A stretch of DNA of 64,000 nt from JBBQED01 sp038320345 (GTDB lineage Bacteria > Bacteroidota > Bacteroidia > AKYH767-A > OLB10), in NCBI GenBank assembly GCA_038320345.1, contig JBBQED010000005.1, forward strand, positions 124,001-188,000. The letters are read 5' to 3'. Each line of letters starts with the position of its first letter. Position 1 is the stretch's first letter. This document shows positions 26,855 through 35,695 of the stretch, in pieces. The notes beneath the pieces were generated by a model. It made no database searches, had not been told where the DNA came from, and saw only the letters and a program-made list of their open reading frames with translations. The translations under genes were made by a program, and so were the position numbers.

Positions 26855-29083
26855 TTAGTTAAGTTTAAGATCAAACCTATCTAAATTCATGACCTTATTC
26901 CATGCTGCAACAAAATCCTTTATGAACTTTTCATTACTATCGGAATATGCATATACTTCAGCAATAGCTCTTAATTCAGAATTGGAACCAAATATTAAAT
27001 CTGCTCTGGTAGCCATCCACTTTACTTTTCCTGTTGTACGATCAGCTCCTTCAAACACATCTCCTGATTGAGAAATCGCTTTCCATGTGGTATCTATTTT
27101 AAGTAGGTGTACAAAAAAATCATTGGTTAACATTTCAGGACGACTCGTAAATACACCTTGTTTAGAGCCATTGTAATTAGTATCTAACACACGCATACCA
27201 CCAACTAACACTGTCATTTCAGCAGCCGTGAGTTTTAATAATTGTGCCTTGTCAATCAATAGTTTTTCTGCCGGAATTGAAACTAATTCTGCGCTTTGAT
27301 AATTTCTAAATCCATCGGCTTTAGGTTCCATCACTTCAAATGAATTAACATCTGTTTGCTCTTGAGTTGCATCAGTGCGACCAGGAGTGAAAGGAACAGT
27401 AATAGATTGTCCGGCATCTTTTGCTGCTTTTTCAATTGCTGCACAACCACCTAAAACAATTATATCGGCTAAGGAAACTTTTTTATTACCATTCTGTTCG
27501 TCGTTAAAAGCTTTTTGAATGCTTTCTAATTTTGCCAATACTTTTTTGAGTTGTATTGGATTATTTACTTCCCAATTTATTTGAGGAGCAAGACGAATAC
27601 GAGCACCATTTGCACCACCACGTTTATCTGACCCACGGAATGTTGCAGCAGAGGCCCATGCTGTAGATGCTAACTCAGAAATAGAAAGACCTGAGTTGGT
27701 AATTTTTGTTTTTAGGTTCGCTTGATCTGTGTTATTTATTAATTCAAAGTTTATTGCAGGAATAGGATCTTGCCATATTAATTCTTCTGTTGGTACTTCT
27801 GCACCTAAATAACGAGAAATAGGCCCCATATCTCTATGTGTAAGTTTGAACCAAGCACGAGCAAATGCATCGTGAAAAGCATCAAAATTTTCAAAGAAGT
27901 GCTTTGAAATCGGTCCATAAATAGGATCAAGTTTCAAAGCCATATCTGCTGTTGTCATCATTGGTGCATGACGCTTTGAAGCATCATGAGCATCTTCTAC
28001 TAATGTTGCAGCTGATTCATCAGTTGGTGTCCATTGATGTGCTCCCGCTGGACTCTTACTTAGCTTCCAATCAAATTTAAATAGAGTTTCAAAATACCCA
28101 TTATCCCAAGTTGTTGGATTAGGTTTCCATGCTCCTTCAATTCCGCTGGTGATGGTATGGCCACCTTTACCACTTTCAAAACTATTTTTCCAACCGAACC
28201 CAAGTTCTTCAATGCTTGATCCTTCTGGTTCATGCCCAACATTTGATGTACTTCCTGCACCATGTGCTTTACCAAATGTATGTCCTCCTGCAACTAATGC
28301 TACGGTTTCTTCATCATTCATCGCCATTCGTGCAAAGGTTTCACGTATATCTCTAGCCGATGCGAGTGGATCAGGATTGCCATCCGGACCTTCTGGATTA
28401 ACATATATTAAACCCATTTGTACTGCAGCGAGTGGATTTTCTAAAGATCTGTCTCCTGTGTAACGACTCTTTGGTTTCTCACTTGTAGCCAACCATTCCA
28501 CTTCAGAACCCCAGTAAATGTCTTGTTCAGCTTCCCATATGTCTTCTCTACCACCCCCAAATCCAAAGGTTTTAAAACCCATTGATTCAAGTGCGCAGTT
28601 TCCTGCCAAGATCATCAAATCAGCCCAAGAAATTTGTTTGCCATATTTTTGTTTGATAGGCCACAGTAAAAAGCGGGCTTTATCTAAGTTGCCGTTATCA
28701 GGCCAACTATTTAATGGTGCAAAACGTTGGCTTCCACTTCCTGCACCACCACGACCATCAGAAATACGGTAAGTTCCTGCACTGTGCCATGCCATGCGAA
28801 TAAATAAAGGACCGTAATGACCATAATCTGCCGGCCACCAATCTTGCGAAGTAATCATTAATTGAAAAATATCTTGCTTGATTGCTTTTAAATCGAGTTT
28901 TTTAAATTCTTCGGCATAGTTGAAATCCTTATCCATAGGATTGGATAAAGAAGAGTGCTGTCGGAGAATATTTAGATTAAGACTATTAGGCCACCAATCT
29001 TTATTTGAAGTTCCATGCCCTCCAAGAGGTGCTGATTTTTGCCCATGATTAACTGGACATTTGCTTTCTACTGTGTTACTCAT
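26855..29083 (-). CDS. katG: Catalase-peroxidase KatG
   Basis: The 742-residue protein is a full-length, two-domain catalase-peroxidase. The N-terminal haem domain has the distal Arg96-Trp99-His100 (FIRMAWHSAGTYR) and proximal His268 (VALVAGGHTFGKAHG). The residues of the Trp-Tyr-Met adduct required for catalase activity are Trp99, Tyr227 (MGLIYVNPEGPDG) and Met253 (ARMAMNDEE). The C-terminal domain is the usual haem-less duplicate. It has no signal peptide and should be cytoplasmic. A Fur/PerR-type regulator starts upstream on the same strand and ends 11 nt before the katG start, so the two form an operon, probably induced by peroxide. Confidence 0.97.
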   Translation of the reverse strand: MSNTVESKCPVNHGQKSAPLGGHGTSNKDWWPNSLNLNILRQHSSLSNPMDKDFNYAEEFKKLDLKAIKQDIFQLMITSQDWWPADYGHYGPLFIRMAWHSAGTYRISDGRGGAGSGSQRFAPLNSWPDNGNLDKARFLLWPIKQKYGKQISWADLMILAGNCALESMGFKTFGFGGGREDIWEAEQDIYWGSEVEWLATSEKPKSRYTGDRSLENPLAAVQMGLIYVNPEGPDGNPDPLASARDIRETFARMAMNDEETVALVAGGHTFGKAHGAGSTSNVGHEPEGSSIEELGFGWKNSFESGKGGHTITSGIEGAWKPNPTTWDNGYFETLFKFDWKLSKSPAGAHQWTPTDESAATLVEDAHDASKRHAPMMTTADMALKLDPIYGPISKHFFENFDAFHDAFARAWFKLTHRDMGPISRYLGAEVPTEELIWQDPIPAINFELINNTDQANLKTKITNSGLSISELASTAWASAATFRGSDKRGGANGARIRLAPQINWEVNNPIQLKKVLAKLESIQKAFNDEQNGNKKVSLADIIVLGGCAAIEKAAKDAGQSITVPFTPGRTDATQEQTDVNSFEVMEPKADGFRNYQSAELVSIPAEKLLIDKAQLLKLTAAEMTVLVGGMRVLDTNYNGSKQGVFTSRPEMLTNDFFVHLLKIDTTWKAISQSGDVFEGADRTTGKVKWMATRADLIFGSNSELRAIAEVYAYSDSNEKFIKDFVAAWNKVMNLDRFDLKLN

Positions 29084-29094
29084 ATTGTTATTGG

Positions 29095-29508
29095 TTAAGT
29101 ATTAAATTTTCCAGTTATTTGAAGTTTAATATCGTGAATTTTGAAGTTTTTTATTTTATGCTTTTTAAAATAATTGCCGATAAGTTCGTTCAGTTCTTGA
29201 TCTTCATAATCTTCTATCCTTTCCGTTTCAGCACAATATAAGTGATGATGGTTACTTAAGTGTGGGTCGTATCGCATAATGTCTTTTTCAGACTTCACTT
29301 TTTTTAGCAGATTATTTTCAACGAAGATGTCTAAAACTTTATAAACTGTCCCAACAGAGATATTCGGATGATTAGTTTTAATAAATGAAATAATGTCGTC
29401 GGCAGCAGGATGATTATCCAACTTTAAAATCGCCTCAAAAATAGCTACCCTTTGCGGTGTAACTTTGAGCCCATTATCTTTTAATTTTTCTCTAAAGTCT
29501 TTATTCAT
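29095..29508 (-). CDS. perR: Fur-family peroxide regulator (PerR-like) lacking the zinc-cysteine motifs
   Basis: The 137-residue protein has the Fur winged helix (about 8-75; LKVTPQRVAIFEAILKLDNHPAADDI and PNISVGTVYKVLDIFVENNLL). The dimerisation region has the metal-site residues in DPHLSNHHHLYC. The two CxxC pairs that bind structural zinc in B. subtilis PerR are not present: the HHHLYC Cys is followed by AETER, and no C-terminal CxxC exists. This variant is seen in other Bacteroidota PerR-like proteins. Position directly upstream of katG indicates a peroxide-sensing repressor of the katG operon. A 22-nt palindrome just before its start may be its operator. Confidence 0.88.
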   Translation of the reverse strand: MNKDFREKLKDNGLKVTPQRVAIFEAILKLDNHPAADDIISFIKTNHPNISVGTVYKVLDIFVENNLLKKVKSEKDIMRYDPHLSNHHHLYCAETERIEDYEDQELNELIGNYFKKHKIKNFKIHDIKLQITGKFNT

Positions 29509-29534
29509 TCATTTTCTTAATAGGAATAGTTATG

Positions 29535-29556
29535 TAAAGATAATTATTATTCTTTA
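29535..29556. promoter_or_regulatory. Putative PerR/Fur box upstream of perR-katG
   Basis: A 22-nt inverted repeat has arms TAAAGA and TCTTTA. Its core AGATAATTATTATTC (29538-29552) matches the 7-1-7 PerR box TTATAATNATTATAA at 10 of 14 defined positions. It lies 26 nt before the regulator's start codon, suitable for autoregulation. Confidence 0.65.
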
Positions 29557-29742
29557 GTTTTATAATTGTCTTATTTTCAGATAGTTTAACTCTTAACAAA
29601 CAATCCCTGTTTAGTAAAAGTAAATTTCAATAGAATTTTAGGTTCAATATTTTTGGAGAGAAGAAACTATTTAAAGCACTACAGAAAAGAATAGGATTTA
29701 GAATAATTTTATTTCCACTATTAGCGAAATATAGTTCTTTAG

Positions 29743-30225
29743 TTAGATAGAGAGTTTATAAATAAATTCTTGTATTTCTGATTGTCGAGCATTTGCAAAT
29801 CCTTTTGCTACACCGATTTTCTCAAAGCCGCATTTTTCTAACACTTTTTGTGAACCATAATTATCAAAAGCAACACGACCCAAGAGAGGTCTCGTCTGTA
29901 CTATTTTCAAAAATTCTTTAAGTGCAGACGATGCAATTCCCTTTCCCCAGAGTTTACTATCTATCCAATAGGTAATCTCTGCATCTTGTTCGATTACAAA
30001 CTGAGCAATACTTCCCACGATTACATTATTTAACTTTATTGTTCGTGTAATGATGGTAGGGTCATGTAAATGTCTAGTGTATTTTTCGATGTATGCAGTT
30101 TTATCGAATGCATCCTTAGCGGTGAATGCTGCTAAATAATTGGCTTCTTGATCCAGCTGAAATTCAAAAAAACTGTTTAAATCATCTTCCTCTGTTTTGG
30201 TTAGCGTGATGTGATTATTGGTCAT
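29743..30225 (-). CDS. GNAT-family N-acetyltransferase (RimJ/RimL type)
   Basis: The 160-residue protein looks like the Acetyltransf_3 subgroup. It begins ITLTKTEEDDLNSFFEFQLD, has IVGSIAQFVIEQDAEITYWIDSKLWGKGIASSAL (motif A with WGKGIASSA acetyl-CoA loop), and ends LGRVAFDNYGSQKVLEKCGFEKIG (N.gS.kvLek.GF). These marks fit N-terminal or small-molecule amine acetyltransferases. The acceptor is unknown. It is not closely linked to its neighbours. Confidence 0.9.
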   Translation of the reverse strand: MTNNHITLTKTEEDDLNSFFEFQLDQEANYLAAFTAKDAFDKTAYIEKYTRHLHDPTIITRTIKLNNVIVGSIAQFVIEQDAEITYWIDSKLWGKGIASSALKEFLKIVQTRPLLGRVAFDNYGSQKVLEKCGFEKIGVAKGFANARQSEIQEFIYKLSI

Positions 30226-30321
30226 GTTGTTTATTCCATTAAATAAGCCGTAATGTTATTGTCATCAAAATGGCAACTGTTTCATAAGTCCACTAAAGTT
30301 TGTAAACAATCTGATGTAAAA

Positions 30322-31386
30322 TCAATTGCCATGGAATGGGTTTGAGAATAGAGTATCAGAAATAAAGGAAGAGTCTGAAAGTGTCAAGAGGAAGGTTACA
30401 ATTTTTTGTTGTTCTACTTTCGTCAATCTAGCTCCCCCATAATGCGCAAATCCCATCTTTGAATCAATGTTTGCGCAGAGCTTGACTCCTGAACTGTAGA
30501 ATTCAACAACTTCATTTAAAGTTTTAAATCTTCCATCATGCATATAAGGTGCAGTGAAAGCAAGGTTACGTAGAGAGGGGATAATAAATTTTCCGTTGTC
30601 CGTTACTTTACCTGTTACATTCCCTCTTCCATAATCTTTGTAATCGAGCGGATTGTTTACAGAATCAAGTCCGTTGTTGCTAAAAACCAAGGTTGTTCCT
30701 AAAACAACTCCATCAGTAATATGACAATGAATACAATCACCTTTCGTCTGATCGTTAACCAGAACAAAACCTTCAGTTTCTTCTTTTGTGAAATGGGCTT
30801 CCCCATTTAGCACTTGGTCGTATTTAGATTGATATGAAATTAGCGTGCGTAAAAATTGGGCAATTGAATTTGTAATTTCTACGCTATCTATTTTTTGATT
30901 TCCAAATGCTTGGGTGAATAAAGCTCTGTAGAAATTGCTTCGCTCTAATCTAAGAGCGACATCAGTCCACGGCATATTCATTTCGTTGATTTCCTTGACA
31001 GGATGAAAAATTTGATCTTCAATACTACTTGCTTTGCCGTCCCAAAAGAAAGAAGTATACCAAGCCAGATTAAACAAAGGCATGGTGTTTCGTTTCATGC
31101 GTGTCTCATTCCTTCCACTACTAAAATCATTTGGGGAATCACTGAATGCAGATTTTTGATGGTGACAACTCGCACATGACATAGAACTATCAATGCTGAG
31201 TATCGGATCATAAAATAAATACCTCCCTAATTTTACTCCTTCCACAGTTACCGGATTATTATCTGCAACAGGCATCTTTGGAAAAAACTTTAACACTGGA
31301 AACTTGTAAGTTGACGTTGAAAATTCAGCGCGAAAGCTGAAGATGAAAAATGAAATTGCAACAATTGAGATTCCAATCTTCCGCAT
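30322..31386 (-). CDS. Di-haem cytochrome c peroxidase (CcpA/MauG family)
   Basis: The 354-residue exported protein (signal about 1-20) has two c-type haem sites: CASCH at 71-75 in the first domain and CIHCH at 218-222 in the second. Further family marks are LGRYLFYDPILS, FWDGKASSIEDQ, PSLRNLAFTAPYMHDGRFKTLNEVVEFY (distal Met/His region) and a final LTKVEQQKIVTFLLTL. It should reduce H2O2 in the periplasm with electrons from a small cytochrome, or act like MauG on a protein substrate. The gene starts 7 nt after a T9SS cargo gene on the same strand, so both are in one operon. Confidence 0.93.
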   Translation of the reverse strand: MRKIGISIVAISFFIFSFRAEFSTSTYKFPVLKFFPKMPVADNNPVTVEGVKLGRYLFYDPILSIDSSMSCASCHHQKSAFSDSPNDFSSGRNETRMKRNTMPLFNLAWYTSFFWDGKASSIEDQIFHPVKEINEMNMPWTDVALRLERSNFYRALFTQAFGNQKIDSVEITNSIAQFLRTLISYQSKYDQVLNGEAHFTKEETEGFVLVNDQTKGDCIHCHITDGVVLGTTLVFSNNGLDSVNNPLDYKDYGRGNVTGKVTDNGKFIIPSLRNLAFTAPYMHDGRFKTLNEVVEFYSSGVKLCANIDSKMGFAHYGGARLTKVEQQKIVTFLLTLSDSSFISDTLFSNPFHGN

Positions 31387-31393
31387 ACAAGAA

Positions 31394-32320
31394 TTAATGT
31401 TTGGTGATTACAATAGGGAGTGTTTCTGTTTTAAGGTTCGTTTTTACTTTTAGTAGATACATTCCTTCCTCATATTTTTTGGTGTCAAACCAAAATTTTG
31501 TGGGTAGATTATTCCATTGCTCAACAATTCGGCCTTCTGAGTTAATCAGTTCCATATGTTCAATAATGTGAAATTCTGTGAGCTTTTCTCCTGCTATATT
31601 AAGAATGCCATTCGTTGGGTTTGGGTAAACATTCAAATAGTCAGTTTGATTTATTTCTTTAACAGTATGAATAAAGGTGATGTGTGCTAACATATTGTCG
31701 ATCACCCAACCCTCTTTATTGTTGTTTATTGAATCCGTAACTAAAGAGAACCGAAACAGAAGCGTGTCATTAGGTATAAATTGTTGAAGCCACGAATAAT
31801 CAAAGCATAACCAAATATCTTTCCAGGTAGTATCAGTCCCGCTAAAAGCATATTCCCCTCCAATTAATGTATCCGCGTTCGCTGTATCGAAACCATAGAA
31901 GTTATAGACATATGGATTATTAAATACATTCACCCATGTGCGTCCTGTATCAGTTGAATATTCAATAATTCCTCCATCAAAAGCGGTATCCAGATCAAGT
32001 TTTTGTTTCCATTGCAAAGCGAAAATTCCAAAATTCCCAAAGTTCATCCATACCTTTGCAATGAATCTTGAGGTATCATTTGCTGGATAATAGTTTATCG
32101 TGTCAGTAATGATCACATTGGGTTGTGTGGCGGCATCGTAAAAGAGTGTCTTTTGGGGCGGACCGATTTGCCAAATATTTGAACTATTGGTATCTAATTC
32201 AATAAGAATAGAGTTCCAAACTGCAGTATCAGCGCCGTCAAAGTATTGATTGTTGAATTGAGCAGTGGAGTGACATACTGATAAAATCAGAAGAATAATG
32301 GTAAAGTAGATTTTTTTCAT
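31394..32320 (-). CDS. T9SS-sorted secreted protein, cytochrome peroxidase operon
   Basis: The 308-residue protein has a signal peptide (about 1-20, ending STAQF). The domain (about 22-215) is Thr/Asn/Asp-rich with RTWVNVFNNPYVYNFYGFD and EGWVIDNML, a jelly-roll-like layout often found in MAM/LamG-type Bacteroidota secreted proteins. The C-terminal ~80 residues (from LNVYPNPTNGILNI) form a type A sorting domain ending in IVITKH. It is transcribed with the di-haem peroxidase 7 nt downstream. The function is unknown. The pairing suggests, but does not prove, a shared surface or periplasmic role. Confidence 0.85.
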   Translation of the reverse strand: MKKIYFTIILLILSVCHSTAQFNNQYFDGADTAVWNSILIELDTNSSNIWQIGPPQKTLFYDAATQPNVIITDTINYYPANDTSRFIAKVWMNFGNFGIFALQWKQKLDLDTAFDGGIIEYSTDTGRTWVNVFNNPYVYNFYGFDTANADTLIGGEYAFSGTDTTWKDIWLCFDYSWLQQFIPNDTLLFRFSLVTDSINNNKEGWVIDNMLAHITFIHTVKEINQTDYLNVYPNPTNGILNIAGEKLTEFHIIEHMELINSEGRIVEQWNNLPTKFWFDTKKYEEGMYLLKVKTNLKTETLPIVITKH

Positions 32321-32614
32321 GTCGTCTGATTTTGAATGTTAAAGATATGATTTTGCTTGAGTGAAAAGTAAATTAGCATTTTTAGAACCATTATTTTTTG
32401 TCCTGACTACTAATACTAGTTAAAATCAGCTAAAGTGAGATTCTGGCCCGCACCCCTAGTGCTTACTGTTTTTTTAAGCAAATGTAAAGTCCTATAACCA
32501 TGAAAATTAGTTTGTAATTAATCATTACATTTCTTATTACTACTCATTATTTGTATTTTTCCAATTCAAATATATGATGTTTTTACTTCTTTTATTTCTC
32601 CTAATATAACTACC

Positions 32615-33151
32615 TTATTTAAACAATTTTAATAACTCATCATAGGTATATATATTTCCTTTTTCGAAAAATGTATAGGCTTTATCCCAATGACTTCCTT
32701 GTCCCCAACCCACCATACTTGAAATAATTTTAGTCTTTCCATTTCCGAGATCCACAAATTGAATTATTTCCTGTAGATTTTTATCTTCATTTTTTGCTTC
32801 TTTTGGAAAGTTGTCGTTAAGATTGACTTTTAGAGTGAGCAATTCATTTTCTAAGTAGTTGATGATGTCTAATTGAATGGCTGTTGTGTCGTCTGCTGTC
32901 TTGGTTTTGTCGTAATTTGTTTTAATCTAACCTCCAATTTTCATATTGGTTTTTACAACTGGTGCTATCCATTTTTGAAGACCTTTATCTGTTGTAAAGT
33001 GCTTCCAAACTTCTGCCCTATCAATCGGTACTACTATTGATAATTGTAAGACCTTTTCATCGAATTTTGTCACATATGATGAATTAGTAACTTGAGCTTG
33101 TATTCCAACAAAAGAAAAAATGAACAAGTTTATTAAGAGTAATAACTTCAT
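32615..33151 (-). pseudogene. SRPBCC-domain protein interrupted by one in-frame amber codon
   Basis: Two reading stretches (33151-32930 and 32926-32615) are in the same frame, separated by a single TAG at 32927-32929. Reading through it gives 178 continuous residues with a signal peptide (IFSFVGIQAQ). The SRPBCC/AHSA1-like domain has LQLSIVVPIDRAEVWKHFTTDKGLQKWIAP, then IGG-stop-IKTNYDK, then NKLLTLKVNLN-like LLTLKVNLNDNFP, and VDLGNGKTKIISSMVGWG. Homologues I recall have Tyr or Ser at the stop. One base change (TAT/TAC to TAG) explains it, and no indel exists. Either a recent nonsense mutation, suppression/readthrough, or a sequence error is possible. Confidence 0.85.
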
Positions 33152-33211
33152 AATAGGTGATGTGTTTTTTCGGTGAAGAACTAATTTATCTTTCTATCTG
33201 ATAATAGTAAA

Positions 33212-33730
33212 TTACGGAAAATATTTATTCATCAACATATAGTCAATATTGTCAGTTTGTGAATGACAATTTCTACATGCACTACCTTTATTCGATGCCG
33301 GCTCAGCCACACTTCCATCTGTATTAACATAACCCCAAACCCAACCATTTGCATCTGCATCTATACTGCTTGCTTTTTTATAGAGAATAGCATATCGTCC
33401 CAGCGTAGTTGAATCTTCATAAAGTTCCTTTACGATTAGTGAACCTTCAGGAAAAGTTGATCCAGGCTTGATTCTACCAGTTGAGTCTAGTTTATCGGCA
33501 GCAATAGCGTTATACCTTGTCCTTAAGAAGGGCTGTGCATGCCCACTTCCTGAACTTCTATTTAATAGCGCTGATGAATTATAGAACCATGTGAAGTCCG
33601 CAGTTAATTTTGACATATTATATAATTCTTGGTCAGTCGCACTTCCCTTTTTTTCTTTTTTACAAGAGCTCATTATCAAAACACCGATAAACAAGGTCGA
33701 TAGTATTAAATGTAGAGTATTCTTTTTCAT
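33212..33730 (-). CDS. Lipoprotein c-type cytochrome (P460-like domain)
   Basis: The 172-residue protein has a lipoprotein signal with Cys23 (IGVLIMSSC). A haem c site, CRNCH, lies at residues 152-156 close to the C-terminus. The region before it (STFPEGSLIVKELYED, GRYAILYKKAS, NGWVWGYVNTDG) resembles the cytochrome P460 fold, in which a single c-type haem sits at the C-terminal end. It should be anchored in a membrane on the periplasmic side. Its role is unknown. It lies 60 nt upstream of the SRPBCC pseudogene on the same strand and within a redox-rich block that includes the di-haem peroxidase and katG. Confidence 0.75.
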   Translation of the reverse strand: MKKNTLHLILSTLFIGVLIMSSCKKEKKGSATDQELYNMSKLTADFTWFYNSSALLNRSSGSGHAQPFLRTRYNAIAADKLDSTGRIKPGSTFPEGSLIVKELYEDSTTLGRYAILYKKASSIDADANGWVWGYVNTDGSVAEPASNKGSACRNCHSQTDNIDYMLMNKYFP

Positions 33731-34047
33731 GGTGCTTATTTTTAGATTAAGGAAGGTTTTAAGGTTTGGATAGCTAAAGTTATATTAGACTAGACGGAGT
33801 TGAAGTAGTTGAAACACCTGCCGCAGTAATTAAAGCTAATTTATGAAGAAAACTTGATGATTTTGCGATCACCAAGATAAATTATTAAAGGCAATGATTG
33901 CTCCTTTCTTATTCGAACTTTACCCTCCAGAAAAAAAATAGTAAAATTCAATCGAGAAATTAACTAACGAGGAAAAGGAGGGAAATTAAGCTCGTGTGAA
34001 CGATTGTTTAGCAGGAATTTCGGTACTCTCATTCAGCATATCGAATA
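33731..34047. other. Intergenic region without a recognised feature
   Basis: These 317 A+T-rich bases separate two minus-strand genes. No coding frame, hairpin terminator or promoter element of clear quality was found. Confidence 0.35.
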
Positions 34048-35565
34048 TTATAATTTAATAAATTTCCCATAGGATAACACATCACCATTCTCAGATCGAA
34101 CTACGACAAGAAAAAGACCGGTGGTTATTTTTGGATGGATGTCGAGGGCTAACGTTTTTAATTCAATTTTTTGACTATAATTTAACCTTCCTGTTACATC
34201 AAATATTTCGATGCGAGTTGCATTGTTAAGGTTTTTGAAAGCTAAAATGGAATTGTTATAAAATACTATTTCATTCTGGTTAGCTTTCGTATTTCCTTGA
34301 ATATTTTGAAGGGTGCTAATTTTATATACCCAAGTAGCTCCTATATAATCGGCATCGCTAGCACCACCAATGGCTATATTTTCTCCGCTATAGTCCATCG
34401 ATAATGAAGACGCAAAATGAGCACCAAAACTTCCATTATCTTCATCCACAGGATTAATTTTATTTCCCGACTGAATCCAATTATTGCCATTTCGAATAAA
34501 GATCCAAACGGAGCCCTCTCCATTTTCATCATTGTCGCCGCCTACAACTAAAGTATCGCCAGAATAACTGAGTGCTAAACTGATCCCTTGACTCACTGAA
34601 GTTAGCGGTACATAACCTGTTCCTAGTAGTCGTGGAGTTGTCTGGGACCAATTAGTGCCATTGAAGGAAAAAATCCAACTTCCACCTTTAGGTCCAATAC
34701 CATTATTAGAAGTTACATCATTATTATGTCCACCTATTGCGAGCACATCTCCTTGAGGCGCTAGTGAAATCGCTTGTCCTAAAAACGGCGAATCTAAATA
34801 ATCATTCGCTACTAATTTATTTCCTGTTTGCTGCCAAACACCTGCGGTATCTTTATCAAAGATCCATGCAGCTCCAATAAAACTATTGTCGTAAGGTCCA
34901 CCTACAGCTATTCGATTACCGTCCTTTGAAATATTTACGGAGATTCCAAAATTTGCAATGCCGATATTGTCATTAGGAATAATCTTTTGAGTTTGGACAT
35001 AGGCAGTCCCGTTAAATTCAAATGTCCATACTGCTCCAATCAAGTTATTATCTTCAGGTCCACCAGCAATCAAATTAATTCCATCTGGGGACATTGCAAT
35101 ACTCTGACCTAGTCTGGAATTCCCAATAGTATCTTGAACAGTAATTTTTTGGGTCCTAACCCAAATATTATTTTGCAATTCAAAAATCCAAATCGCTCCT
35201 ACACCGAAATTATTCGCACCCCCACCAATTGCTATTCGATTTCCAGCTGCATTCATTCCAATACCTAATATTTGAGCTGCACCATCAACTGAATCCGGAA
35301 CCAATTTAGCTTGATAATTCCATCCACTTGAATCTCTAGTATAAATCCAGCAAGCTCCATATTCCAAACTGTCATAGGGCGAAGAAAAAAGCAACGTGGA
35401 ACCATCTGGAGATAAAAATGTACGCGATCCTTGTAAAACCCCATCTCCGGTTAAGTCTATCCAATCAGTTGCAACGATTTTTGATCCATCAGGAACATAT
35501 TGAGAGAATGATTGTATTGCAATGAAGTTTAAAAGCAGAATAAGTTTTATGATCTTATTTTTCAT
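34048..35565 (-). CDS. FG-GAP/integrin-like propeller protein with T9SS sorting domain
   Basis: The 505-residue protein has a signal peptide (about 1-21, ending QSFSQ). Seven or so ~50-residue repeats follow the pattern 'LG.(S/A)(I/L)S(M/L)SPDG..IA(I/V)GG..(D/N)N..IGAAWIF......W.Q..'. This recalls FG-GAP or integrin-alpha-type propeller repeats. The last ~75 residues (from NEIVFYNNSIL through KLNYSQKIELK to YGKFIKL) form a type IX sorting domain, though its PNP motif is weak. It should be secreted and displayed on the surface. The ligand is unknown. It is monocistronic. Confidence 0.8.
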   Translation of the reverse strand: MKNKIIKLILLLNFIAIQSFSQYVPDGSKIVATDWIDLTGDGVLQGSRTFLSPDGSTLLFSSPYDSLEYGACWIYTRDSSGWNYQAKLVPDSVDGAAQILGIGMNAAGNRIAIGGGANNFGVGAIWIFELQNNIWVRTQKITVQDTIGNSRLGQSIAMSPDGINLIAGGPEDNNLIGAVWTFEFNGTAYVQTQKIIPNDNIGIANFGISVNISKDGNRIAVGGPYDNSFIGAAWIFDKDTAGVWQQTGNKLVANDYLDSPFLGQAISLAPQGDVLAIGGHNNDVTSNNGIGPKGGSWIFSFNGTNWSQTTPRLLGTGYVPLTSVSQGISLALSYSGDTLVVGGDNDENGEGSVWIFIRNGNNWIQSGNKINPVDEDNGSFGAHFASSLSMDYSGENIAIGGASDADYIGATWVYKISTLQNIQGNTKANQNEIVFYNNSILAFKNLNNATRIEIFDVTGRLNYSQKIELKTLALDIHPKITTGLFLVVVRSENGDVLSYGKFIKL

Positions 35566-35695
35566 GGAAGAGTTGTTTAATCACCTAATTTATCCAAAAC
35601 ATTTATTATCTGGAGGAATAATATGTTAAATTATTGTTAGTAATCCCTAATTGATATCCTGAAAATCCTTTTTTTGGGCAGTTACCGCACACATT

